Below the pieces are notes generated by a model. That model saw only the letters and a list, made by a program, of their open reading frames with translations, ran no database searches and was not told the DNA's origin. From Saprolegnia diclina VS20 (Eukaryota > Oomycota > Saprolegniomycetes > Saprolegniales > Saprolegniaceae): a stretch of DNA of 26,681 nt. Shown here piece by piece: positions 7,948 to 17,303 of this stretch (its first letter is position 1; each line of letters opens with the position of its first letter). A program made the translations under genes and the position numbers. The stretch covers positions 250,446-277,126 of the forward strand of contig NW_008246086.1 in assembly GCF_000281045.1 (NCBI RefSeq), read 5' to 3'.

Positions 7948-10900
7948 CTAGGGATATGGCAATACCATGTCTTCGTCGTCGTCGTCACTGCCGGCGGCCT
8001 TGGTTTCTTCCTCGTCGTCATTGCCGGCGGCCTTGGTTTCTTCTTCGCCGTCACTGGCAGCGTCCTTGGTCTCTTCTTCGCCATCGTCCGTGTCGCTGTC
8101 ATGACTCGTGGCACGGGCTTTGGGCCGCACTGGCGTAAAGTACGCCCGGATCGAGGATGCTGGCGCTTCGGCCGCGTACTCGTCCACGTCGCTGTCGGGG
8201 TCGGCCAGATTGGTTTCGGTTTGCTTGGCACGGCGGGACGGCATGCTACGCATACCCATGAGCCTCTTGGTATGCAATGGTCTATCTACCGTCGCGGCGG
8301 CGGGTCATCCTCCGAGGCCTTGGTCTTGGCAGGCGTCGGCTTGGCCTTCTTGGGCTTGGGCGCGTTCGTGGCTTTCGGGAGCGTCCGCTTCTTATGCACT
8401 TTGGTCGGCTTGGCCTTGTCGTCGTCGTCGTTGCTCGCATCCGAGTCGTTGGCGTCGGTGTCGTTCTCGGCCTTGCCGGGCTGGAACAAGTCTTTCGGGA
8501 GGAAGATTTGGCCCGGGTACGGCTTGAGGTTGACTTGGTTCTTGATCTTGGCGCGGAGCGTCGACGTGCACTGCTGCACGACCTTGTAGAGTCCGTTGGC
8601 TGTCGGCTCGGTCGCGTCATGACACATGCTCATCTTGTGCAGCATTTGGAGCAAAAACGAGATGTTGTCGGCCTCGGACGCCACGTTCGAGACGAGGACG
8701 TCCAACAACAACGATGGCGCGTCAAAGATCTTGTCGCATCCACTCGGCGGGTGCAAGACAAGGTGCAAGACGAACGGCAGCGTGTACTCGGGCACCATGA
8801 GCGAGCTTGCCTCGTCGTTACTTGCGTCGTCTTGGTCGCGCGCTTCAAACGCTTTGCGAAGCCGCATGACGGCTGTCGCTAGGAGCGTACGCGCCGTCTT
8901 CTTGAGCTCGGGATGCGTCTCGTGCACGGTCAGCGCCAGCATCGCCGTGTACTTGTGCGGGTGCGGGATCGCATGTCGCAGCAAATTGGCCGTCAGCGTC
9001 TTGAGAATTGCCTCCCGAACGCCCACGTCTTCGTCCGTGACCATGTAGCTGAGCGCATGCCACTCGGGCAGGCGCACTTGGCTCTCAAGCAGCGGCGTGC
9101 GACTCAGCACGAGCATCGTCTGCGCAGCGACGCGCCGCAATGACGCATGCGCCGACGTTAGCAAGGGCGCGACAAGGTCAAGCACGGACCGCGCTTTGGC
9201 GTCATCGTCGGGAAACTGGTACACGGTCACATGGCTTAGCACGCGCAGCTGCAGCGCCAGCGTGTGCAGCTCCTTCTTCTTCATTTTCGCGTGCGAGGAG
9301 GACGCCGTTGACGCCAGAAGCAACGCACACAGCGGCTTGCACTCGGTTGGCACAAACACGTGCTTGGCCAGAATCGCCAGCGCAATCAGCTGTGTGTCCT
9401 CGTGCGTCGACGCCTTGGCAAGTGTCACAAGCCACGACTTGACGGCGGGTGCGCGCGGGAAGAGCAGCACGAGCGCACGCGCGCTCTTTCGGACGATCTC
9501 GTCGCCCTCCGACTCTTGCGCGGCGGCGAGGAGGACGCCTTCGAGCGCGCTGTCGGGGGCCCGCGCCGTCGCATGCGTCTTGCGGTACTTGCCGTACGCA
9601 ATGAGGATGTCGAGGACGCACGCGGATTGCGTGTCGTCGTCCAAGAGCGCTTCGAGCGTGTTGAGGTGCGCTTCAAAGAGAAACGGCGCGTGTTCCGCGA
9701 CAAACAAGAGGATATCGACGACCGTCTTGGTGTCCCGGCTCGTCGCATCCGTGGGCTGCAACATCGAGAGCAGCGACTCGAGGCTCGTGGTGTTGATCGT
9801 GAGCATCGCAAGCTTCCGGCACACGTTCTTCATCCACTCGCCGAGCGGTGTCTTGGAGCCAAGCATCTTGACCACGTCTTCGCGCGCCTTGCGGAGGTCG
9901 GTGCTCGAGGTCGTGGGCGCGCAGAGGAGTTCGAGGTGCTTGACGAGCTTCATGTCCTTCCAGAGCGCGAGCTTCTCGGTTAAGGAAGCCCAGCCGTCCG
10001 TCTCGGGAAGGAGCGGCTGGAGCTCTTTCAAGCACTCCATCATGTGGACGACTTCGGGCGTCGTCGCCGTCGCGTTCTTCTTGTGTCGCATGAGCTGCTT
10101 GATGTCGAGAAACGTCGCGATCGCATCCCGGCTTCGCACGCGCTCGAGGAAGATGCGCTTGAGCGCTTCTTTGGCGCTCGAATCGAGGTGCTTCCAGAGA
10201 AAGACGAGGCCCTTCATACGATGGAGCTCGGACGTGGCTTTTGGCAGCAAAATGTCGTCGAGCAGCTGCACAACGCGCAGCTTGAGCTCTTGCTGCGGGT
10301 ACGCAAAGCACTTGAGGACGTAGTCGGGCACCCACGAGAGCGCGGTCGCCGCGGCCGTCACATCGTTGGCGCCAGTGCTGAGGCCATTGGCGACGTGCGC
10401 CGAGTAGATCTGGGCCAGGCCCGTCATGGCTTCTTTTCGAATCACGACCTTCTTGTCCTTCATGCGCTCGCCGATCTGGCGAAGACACGCCGCGCTCACG
10501 CTAGTTACGCTTTTGGCCGCGAGGTCGCAGAGCTCGTTCATTGCGAGACGCCGGACGTCCCACTCGGCGTCTTGGAGCCGGCCCATCATCTCGGGTTCAA
10601 TGAGGTGCACCAAGTCGGGCTTGCGCTGCGCAATAATCGCGCAGACTTGCACCATTTGGAGCCGAATGTCCTTCTTCACATCGCGGAACCGATCGAGAAA
10701 GTCGCGAAAGTTCTTGAGGTACTGCGCCCCGTAGTCGGCGTGCGACGACGCAAAGAGGCGGCCCATGAGCGCAATCGCGTTCGAGCGCGTGTCGAGGTCG
10801 TCGACTTGAAGCTGGAGACACACGTTCGGGAGGACGTACAAGAGCAAGCTCGGGTTGACCTTGTGTACTTCGTAGATGAGCGCGTGGATGTGCTCCTTGA

Positions 10901-11663
10901 GCGCCGAGTGCTCGCTTGCGCCACGCACGTCGACGAGCGCACTGTTGAAGAAGAGGCTCAAGTGCGTCTGAAGCACGTCCGTCGCCTTCTCAATGACCTG
11001 CTGCGCCATGTGGTACGTCCGCGGCTTGGACACTTCAAGGAGCGGTTCTAAAAGCGCTTCGAGGATCGCCGGACTCACGGCGTCGCCTTCTTCGAGACAG
11101 CTCACCATGATGGTGATCATGTTGGCTTCGACCTTGGGCGAGTGGTCGTCTTGGAGCCGCTCGAAAAAGCCCCGGAAGAGGTCGACGACCAAGTCGGACG
11201 ACGACGATGTCTCCTGCAACTCGGGCTGCAAACCGACCATGAGGTTGCAGCTCTTGACCGACGCCAGCGTCTCGAGGAGGCCAAACCACGCAATGTCCGT
11301 GTCCTTGGTCGACTCCTTCAAGGCGCGGATGACGAGGCCAAAGACGTCGTAAAGCGCCTGGTCTGACGCGAAGGGCGTCTCGGGCGCGGTCAAGCGCAGG
11401 AGCTCGGCGGCGCAGGACGCCACGAGAAGGCGCACGTGCGCGTCCGCGTGGGTCAAGCGCTCTTCGGCGCTGAGGTCGCGGGCCATGGTCTTGGCCTCGT
11501 CGGCGTCCAAGTCGCCGTTGCCGAGGCCGCGAAGGCGCTCGAGGTCCGCAGTGAGCTTCTGGGCGATGCTGGTCTTGGGTCTCCCGGCCTTGGCCTTGGC
11601 GGGCGCGGGGTCGCCTTGGCGGCTCTTCCCCTTGCCCTTCGGTGCTTGCTTGGGGCGTGCCAT
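7948..11663 (-). CDS. PDS5: Sister-chromatid cohesion protein PDS5 homologue
   Basis: Two exons on the minus strand, 11663-8290 and 8245-7948, encode 1223 residues; yeast and animal PDS5 are similar in size. After a basic N-terminus with an AT-hook-like KAGRPK come the family landmarks: HADAHVRLLVASCAAELLRL, cut here to VRLLVASC, then TPFASDQALYDVFGLVIRAL-type helices and LLETLASVKSCNLMV. A long array of HEAT-like helical repeats follows. PDS5 binds the cohesin ring with WAPL and Eco1-type partners and controls cohesin loading, release and acetylation in the nucleus. The tail is Lys/Pro-rich, then crosses a 44-nt intron (8246-8289) into an acidic end with three 11-residue EEETK repeats. Without the intron the frame would stop at 8286. 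The gene is convergent with the EEP hydrolase, 107 bp away. Confidence 0.88.
7983..8081 (-). repeat. Three 33-bp tandem repeats coding the acidic PDS5 tail
   Basis: Three imperfect 33-base units (7983-8015, 8016-8048, 8049-8081) encode DGEEETKDAAS-like, DGEEETKAAGN-like and DDEEETKAAGS-like blocks. The unit is a multiple of three, so copy number can change without breaking the frame. The first two units differ at only a few bases, suggesting recent duplication. Confidence 0.75.
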
Positions 11664-12307
11664 CTTGAGGTCCGGCCGACGCGAATGCTAAATCCGGCCG
11701 TCCGGATACACACCTCTTGCTGTTCGCGGGGTTTTGAATCCGGATAAAATACAAATGTTATCCGGTATCTTTGGCCGCCCTTTCGCAGGTGGCGCGTTTG
11801 GCGCGCTTCCAGCACTTTGGTGAAGCGACCTCGCAGCACGCAAGTCCCGACGCACGAATCATATACCAAACTGGCAGGAGGTTAGGAAATTACGAGACGA
11901 CTTGCACGGCAGAGGTGTAGCGAAGCGTGCACCGTCGCCATTAATCGCCGTTCTCGAGCTGCCCTGTCCTGTACTATGGTACGAACCTCGATGCGAGCAA
12001 GTGTCCGTACATGCAATCGCGACGATCCCTCGGCCACGCCGCATGGATGGCTCTAGCCCAATGGGTGCTGAGGTAGAACGTCGCCTGTCTGCGGCGCTGC
12101 CGCTCGTTTCATACTGCATCTCCCGGTCTCTTCCGACTCGGCGTTGACCAGAGGAAAAACACAGCAAGTCTGGCACCGCATGACCCCTGGTCACGCTGCA
12201 GTGCCCAGTTGCGCCACCTGTCTTGTGAAAAGAAGGGTATGTGTCCGAAAATATACGAAAATGAATATATTTTGCCAGTGGGACTCGAGACCACTTCGGC
12301 CGTGCAC
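11664..12307. other. Intergenic region upstream of PDS5
   Basis: This 644-bp gap separates the 3' end of the JmjC-like gene from the start of PDS5 (both minus strand). It holds a cluster of three TCCGGAT-type sites at 11701-11708, 11738-11747 and 11758-11765, the latter two forming an inverted repeat. The rest shows no gene. Some frames are open but have no domain or consistent composition. The PDS5 promoter most likely lies in its left part. Confidence 0.5.
11738..11765. repeat. Inverted repeat of ATCCGGATAA / TTATCCGG
   Basis: ATCCGGATAA at 11738-11747 and TTATCCGG at 11758-11765 are inverted copies (8-bp stem CCGGATAA/TTATCCGG) separated by about 10 bases. They lie 75-102 bp upstream of the PDS5 start codon. 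The related TCCGGATA lies at 11701-11708. A dimeric transcription-factor site is one reading; a remnant of a repeat-element end is another. Confidence 0.5.
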
Positions 12308-14075
12308 TCACGCTGCGTCGTCGTCGTCGAGCTGTGTGAGAAAGCCGACGTGGGTCAGGAAATGCACGAGCACTTCCACGTCGCGCGACGGCGTCTTTGC
12401 AATGTTCTGCAGCGTAAACGTACGTTCTTTCTGTGATTGCAGCGTGCGCAGGGCGTCGACCTGCGACGCGCTCACGACAAACTCGACCCGCAAATTGGAC
12501 GCGAAGCTGTCGTTCCCGTACAAGACGTTGAGAACATGGAGGCGACTTATATCCTCGTCCTTGCTGCCCGGCGCCACCGCCATGATCGACGGCAAGTCGG
12601 TGTATGCGAGTAAATTGGCCAGCGGGTTCAAGCGGAAGCGGGCGGTCGCCGGGATCGCCACCGATGGATCGAGGACGAGCTGTGCGTCACACGCATCGAG
12701 CACCGTCGACGCGCCGTCGTCGTCTTCATCATCACTCTCGTCGTCGTCTGCATGGTCATGATCGTGGTCATGGTCGTGGTCGTGGTCATGGTCGTGGTCA
12801 TGGTCATGGTCCTCGCAACTGCCATGTTCATGGTCGTCACCTTCTTCATCTCCTTCTTCTTCTTCATCTTCGTCGTCATCGTCGTCGGTGTTCGCGAGCT
12901 GGCCGTTCCGGCCATGCACCAAGAGGCGTGGCGGGCAAATGTCGGCGGGTTGGATCGACTGCAGCTGCGTTTGAAGCGTCGCAAGTACGGTTGCAAGCTG
13001 CGCGTGGGCGTCATCCACTGACGTGTAGCAGACACCAGCCCGACCTGCGGACGTTTGCAAAAGGAGCTGGCGGACAGCGTCGGCGACGACGTCGGCGTAC
13101 GGCGTCGAGATCATGCTCATAGTCATCGAGATCGAATCCTCGTCGTCCGCACACTCGACGCGGCGCCACATGCCACCGGGAACATACATCATCGAACCCG
13201 GATGGAGGGTGACGCTGACGTCGTCGTTGGTGTTTAGGGGTGGCGCAAAGGTCGGGTCCGTCATCCGGTGCAGTTTGAGCTGCTGCTCTTCGACCAATAC
13301 GTCCTGCGTCTTGTCGTGCGGCGTGCACCCGCGTAAGGGATGCGGCACGGTTCCCTTCTTGAGCTGCCACGTCGTGGAGCCGGCGAGCTGAACGGTGAAG
13401 TTCTCCGGAGAGTCAAAGTGCCTACGCCACGAAGTTAGCGCAACCTACTGAGAACGATAAATCAACCAATCGATCGTGTGGCCCGCCTTGCCGCAAAAGA
13501 TTTCAATTTCGCCGTTGAGTTTGCCACAAAGCGACGTCGTGGTAAAGCCCATACCGAGGTCCTGGGCGAGTGCTGGAATCAAGAGAGTGCTGAGCTCCTC
13601 CGATGACCGCATCGTAAGCGAGTGCCCGGCGCGGTGGAGCACGAGCGCCTGCTCCAGCGTCTCGACCTTGACCGACTCGATTTTGTTGTCCTTGGTCTGC
13701 ACCCACGCTTGGTACGCTTCAGACGACGTGACTTCGAGGAGCGCCTTGACGTCCAAGTCGCACATGCCCGCCGCGACGAGCTGGTCAAAGCGCGCTCGCG
13801 ACGCGTGCACAGCGAGGGCTTTCTGGCGGAAATGCGTTTGCATGAAGACGTCCGCCGTCATCGGATGTACGAGCTTGGCGAGGACCGCATCTTCGTCCAG
13901 CATCGGGTAGTCGTCGGTCAAGTCGTCACCGACAATGGTCACCACATCGCTCGCCTTGGCTACACAGAGCGTCGTATCTAGCGCTGATCCATGTGCATGG
14001 CCACGTACCGTTCTTCGCCTGGCGCTTGGTCGCCGAAGCACCCTTCGTCGTCGTCACGGCCTTGCGCTTGACCAT
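12308..14075 (-). CDS. JmjC/cupin-type oxygenase-like protein with altered metal site
   Basis: Three minus-strand exons, 14075-14009, 13977-13467 and 13421-12308, give 563 residues. Exon 1 encodes a basic, nuclear-localisation-like N-terminus (MVKRKAVTTT ... KRQAKN). The first junction creates Asp23 and the second recreates the cupin core DWHFDSPENFTVQLAG, with the proximal HxD iron-binding pair at 194-196. The following KKGTVPHPLRGCTPHD and YVPGGMWRRVE fit the JmjC/Cupin_4 fold of 2-oxoglutarate oxygenases such as MINA53/NO66. However, the distal His normally found in W-H-x-V is Arg279, so iron binding and hydroxylase activity may be lost. A low-complexity acidic region with (Asp-His)10 at about 397-416 follows; it could bind metal. 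The C-terminal part (to 563) resembles a helical winged-helix-like tail, unassigned. The first intron, at 31 nt, is the shortest in the window. Confidence 0.75.
12751..12815 (-). repeat. Hexanucleotide repeat coding (Asp-His)n
   Basis: A run of GTCATG/GTCGTG hexamers (plus-strand reading) encodes alternating Asp and His on the minus strand. Synonymous interruptions (CAT/CAC for His; GAC almost throughout) are scattered along the tract, so it is an ageing repeat that is kept at protein level and not a fresh slippage product. Confidence 0.7.
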
Positions 14076-14441
14076 CAAAATCTCCACTGCCGTTTCGTCG
14101 ATTGTGATTGGTCAAGAGGCATTGACACCACCGCCGGTGATTGGTGGCTTTTGGCGCTCGACTTTGATGGTCATTCGAGATGAAGATTTGAGGAGCTGCT
14201 TTGCATTCGAATGCTGCTGCATAGGTCTTACCGTATTCAAGGCTATCCATGCAGTGTGCAAGTGTACTACTACAGCTCCCTACTGCATATCCTTCACGTC
14301 GCTGGCTCTGCCGGCTCTGGCGTGCGTCTGTCTCCTCATCCTAATAGCGCCGCTGCCGACCCATCCTCCGCCCAGTAGAGACAGCACGACGCGCAAGACG
14401 ATACTGTTGTAGGTCAAAATCACACAATTACTTTGTATCAG
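14076..14441. other. Intergenic region upstream of the JmjC-like gene
   Basis: This 366-bp gap separates the 3' end of the membrane ectodomain gene (14442) from the JmjC-like start (14075). It contains two GATTGG sites near the JmjC end and no convincing gene. The frames crossing it have no domain. Confidence 0.45.
14106..14144 (-). promoter_or_regulatory. Pair of CCAAT boxes upstream of the JmjC-like gene
   Basis: GATTGG on the plus strand at 14106-14111 and 14139-14144 reads CCAATC on the transcribed minus strand. They lie 31 and 64 bp upstream of the predicted ATG. The spacing and duplication suggest NF-Y-type CCAAT sites. Confidence 0.35.
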
Positions 14442-15215
14442 CTACGTCGGCAGCTCCTTGTAGTAGTAGCTTGTATCCATGCGCCGAGTATCTTGGTGCT
14501 CGTTGACGACAAGTGTGGCCAACTGGACGACCCAGACCAAGGTTCCGAGGAGCGCTATAGCGCCAAGTAGACTACCCAAGCCGATCGCGATCGATGGGTA
14601 CGCGTACGCAAAGTCGACCGAGATCTGCAGCACGTGCACGTCGTAGAGGCCATACGTCGCGAACGGCGCGACCGCGCAGATCCCGAGTCCATCCAATGTG
14701 GTGTTGAGGTTGCAGGAAAAGGCCGGGAGCACACCACGGGCGTTGCAGCACTCGAGCGGCCGCGCGGTGGCGTCCGTATAACGCGTGCGCGTGCCCTCCC
14801 AAGAGATCAAGTGGCCGGCGCAGGCTTGGTGCGGCCCGCGCGCCGTCGCGCACGTCTGCTGCAAGAACGCGCCTTGGTGCAGCGGGTGGTAGACGTCGTG
14901 GCGCGTCAGACTATCGCAATTGCGCACGTCGAAGCGGCGCTCCAACGTCGTGTCGTTGATTTTGCAGCGCACGCTGAGCGGCGCGGCACGTACTTGAAGC
15001 GCGAGCGGGATCGGCACCGTCGACGCATACGGATACAGCACGGCCGCGCCGTCGCTCGCATCGTCCTCGTAGCGCCACGTGCACGAGATATTCTCCGAGG
15101 CGAGCGCGCCGAGGTGCCACGCACAAAAGGCAAAGTCGGTCTTTGGCATGTTGCACAGAGTTGGCGCGCACTCGCGCCACGTCGCTGCCCACGCATCGGC
15201 CAAAGCAGCAGGCAT
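14442..15215 (-). CDS. Cys-rich ectodomain protein with one C-terminal membrane segment
   Basis: A single frame encodes 257 residues starting MPAALADAWAATW. The first 190 or so residues are rich in spaced cysteines (about 15) with NxS/T sites such as ENIS and NDTT, as expected of an oxidised extracellular or luminal domain. A hydrophobic helix (IGLGSLLGAIALLGTLVWVV) follows, then a short tail with YYYK. A type I topology would need an N-terminal signal, which the frame lacks, so an upstream exon is likely missing from this model. A candidate start with a hydrophobic run, MTMVRNTLLLLFLLV, lies at about 15510-15466 on the same strand. I could not join it by in-phase splice sites. No family was recognised; this could be a lineage-specific membrane protein. 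Confidence 0.6.
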   Translation of the reverse strand: MPAALADAWAATWRECAPTLCNMPKTDFAFCAWHLGALASENISCTWRYEDDASDGAAVLYPYASTVPIPLALQVRAAPLSVRCKINDTTLERRFDVRNCDSLTRHDVYHPLHQGAFLQQTCATARGPHQACAGHLISWEGTRTRYTDATARPLECCNARGVLPAFSCNLNTTLDGLGICAVAPFATYGLYDVHVLQISVDFAYAYPSIAIGLGSLLGAIALLGTLVWVVQLATLVVNEHQDTRRMDTSYYYKELPT

Positions 15216-16030
15216 CCCGGTCGTCGTCGTCGTCGTTGCTGTTGCTGTTTGTAATGGTGGTGGTCACGTACTGGGTACGATGGTTTCTACAAGCGCGCTT
15301 GATCGCTCAGTTCGCCGTGTCGTCGAATCTTGACGACGCAGTGACTTGGGTCGAGGGTCCGCCGCCGACGTCGACGAAGTAGCGCGGGTGACGGTAGCAG
15401 CAGTGACTATGACGTTGCACTTCGCACCATCGAGTTCCAACGCTCGTCGAGCACGTGCATTTCCGAACAAGTAAAAACAGAAGAAGAAGGGTGTTTCGCA
15501 CCATAGTCACAGTAGGACGGTAAGGGCAAGCTGTTGCGGCCGATTAATCGGCAGCACATGTCGCGGCCATGTGTTGCCACGCGACGACGCCGGCTGCTGC
15601 CTCGGTCGTGCGATAACTCGCGTCCACGCGCGCTTGCAGCTCAAGCATCCAGTCCTAGTCGACTCTTCTCGGGCGCGAATACCGTAAGCACGAGCGGCGG
15701 TCGCGTGTTGTCATGTAATCGATGACGGCAACGCCGCGTTGCGTCTGGTTCCTACTGGCATACCGTAGTGTAGCTCGAGCTTGGCTTCTCGAGAGGTCAC
15801 GTCGTCGAGATAACTCGAAGCGATTGCGCAGCCAGCACGCGTCTTGTCGTAGGAAGTGGCACGTTTGCAGCAGTGCGGAAGACGTGCGACCACTGGTGAG
15901 TGCGCACTGTGGACCGGCGTACCACCGCAGCTGGGTTCGAAATATTCGGTGCACACGGTCCGACGTCGCTGCGATGCGGTGCGTCATTTGTCAACTTGCC
16001 GCCTTTTCGCACAGTACCACTACTAGCAGG
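15216..16030. other. Divergent intergenic region
   Basis: This 815-bp region lies between the ectodomain membrane-protein gene (-) and the Cys/His-rich gene (+). It probably holds both promoters and perhaps an unmodelled first exon of the minus-strand gene (hydrophobic start near 15510-15466). A poly-purine stretch (about 15471-15490) and several open but domainless frames were seen. No RNA gene was recognised: the GTTCGAA at about 15927 lacks a matching T-stem. Confidence 0.4.
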
Positions 16031-16935
16031 ATGGACCGCCATGGCCTCGGGCGTCTCGGGTGCACGGGCTGCGAGACCTCGGTGGCGCTGAAACCCATCT
16101 TCCAGCGGTACATCCATGTCTCTACCGCAAGAGGCGCTTGACATTTACCGTTGCCCGTAGCAACAACAAGGACAAGAAGAAGAACATTCGGTGCTTTCCG
16201 CACTGCTGCAACGGCCGCGGCGGCCACAAGAGCGCGGGCTTTTGCGGCTCGAGCGTCTTTGCGACGACGCACGTGGCCTGCGACGCAGCCATTTGCCGCT
16301 TTGAGAGCTCGACGCTCGACGAAGGCCAGCGCTTCGTCGTCGGCCGCCAGTACGCGAGCGTCGACATCAGCTCTGATTTCCCAGTCGTCGAGACGGCGAC
16401 GACGCGCGCTGGGCGCCGCTTTGTCATCAACCCGGACGTCAACAAGCGCGGCTGGTCGTACGCGTACGACAGCCGCATCGAGAAGAACCGCCGCCACCGC
16501 ATGAGCGTCTACTTCTTTGACGGAGGCGTCTGCGTCGACATTCTGCACTCGACGTGGTTTGAGCTCCGGTCAACGCGCATGCCCAAACACAAGGCGGCCC
16601 CGCACTTGATGCGTCCGCTCTCGTCACCGAGCAGCCCTCTGCGCTATCAACGCCCGATGCCACAGATGCCGAATGTGTACCAAGCCCATGCTCATCTTCG
16701 CACGCGGAAGCGCAGCCTCGACGACCTCAACTACTACTACCCGCGCGAGAACACGACCACATATTCATCCCCGCGTCGGACCACGTCGCCGTACTCGGAC
16801 GGCGTCCAGCATGTTATTTTCAAACGGCGCCCCGAAATTACGCTCTCGAGCGCCGAGGCCGCGGCGACCGAAGCCGCCAAGTGGTCGGTGTTCACACCCA
16901 AGTGGACGATCTTGCCGCCGCTCGTGGCACGATGA
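16031..16935 (+). CDS. Cys/His-rich hypothetical protein
   Basis: Two exons, 16031-16107 and 16161-16935, encode 283 residues. The N-terminus carries CTGC (residues 11-14) and then, across the intron, RCFPHCCNGRGGHK and GFCG followed by further Cys at about 66 and 71. This clustered Cys/His arrangement suggests one or two zinc-binding modules. A probable beta-rich middle follows (FVVGRQYASVDIS, FVINPDVNKRGWSYAYD, RMSVYFFDGGVCVDILHS). The last 90 residues are Pro/Tyr/Arg-rich and probably disordered. I do not recognise the family, and no catalytic motif stands out. The intron is supported by phase (cg|c restores Arg) and by a stop (TGA, about 16139) in the unspliced frame. An additional upstream exon is possible because an AG precedes the ATG. 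Confidence 0.65.
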
Positions 16936-17303
16936 CGCACACGTTGTCATCATAACTATGTGGAGCAAAGACGCTGTAGCTCTCTGTATATATTTTTACT
17001 TTGCATGTCCCCTCCAAACTCGCGCTTGCGAGACAGCAAAAGAGAGTCGGAATGGACGGTCAGGCGCGTGGCTGCAAAAACACATGTTGGAACTTTGGGG
17101 CCAGAATCGTCCACAGAGAGTGGCTGCGATCGCCCTGTGGACGCTGTATTTCGCACCTTGCTGACCATCCGTGCACTGTATTACCTAGTCAAAGGTACTG
17201 ACAACCCATAGCTTCTCTCCACCCGCAGCGCGTCCTTGCGGCGGACGAGTTTTTATTGCTGAAAACTACATCAGTCGTTGCCAAATGTGCTGCGATCAAC
17301 GAG
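16936..17303. other. Convergent intergenic region
   Basis: This 368-bp gap separates the converging Cys/His-rich gene (+) and PhoD-like gene (-). A TATATATTTTTACTTTGC stretch at about 16987-17004 is AT-rich and may serve 3'-end formation of the plus-strand gene. No further gene was seen. Confidence 0.4.

Noticed and set aside
8286-8289. Apparent stop codon ending PDS5 at 8286
   Set aside because: A 44-nt GT-AG intron begins here and joins in phase to an acidic exon ending at 7948, so the stop is intronic.
9097-11051. Long plus-strand frames (408 and 335 codons) opposite PDS5
   Set aside because: They are antisense shadows of the PDS5 exon. Composition is biased (Ser/Arg or Val/Leu/Arg runs) and no domain or splice logic is present.
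12751-12815. CRISPR-like or telomere-like array
   Set aside because: The 6-bp periodicity has no spacers and is fully explained by Asp-His coding with synonymous variation.
12604-13122. His/Arg-rich plus-strand frame opposite the Asp-His tract
   Set aside because: It is the antisense reading of the hexanucleotide repeat; the minus-strand frame carries the conserved cupin domain.
15920-15940. Second tRNA suggested by GGGTTCGAA
   Set aside because: No complementary T-stem, no A-box and no acceptor pairing on either strand.
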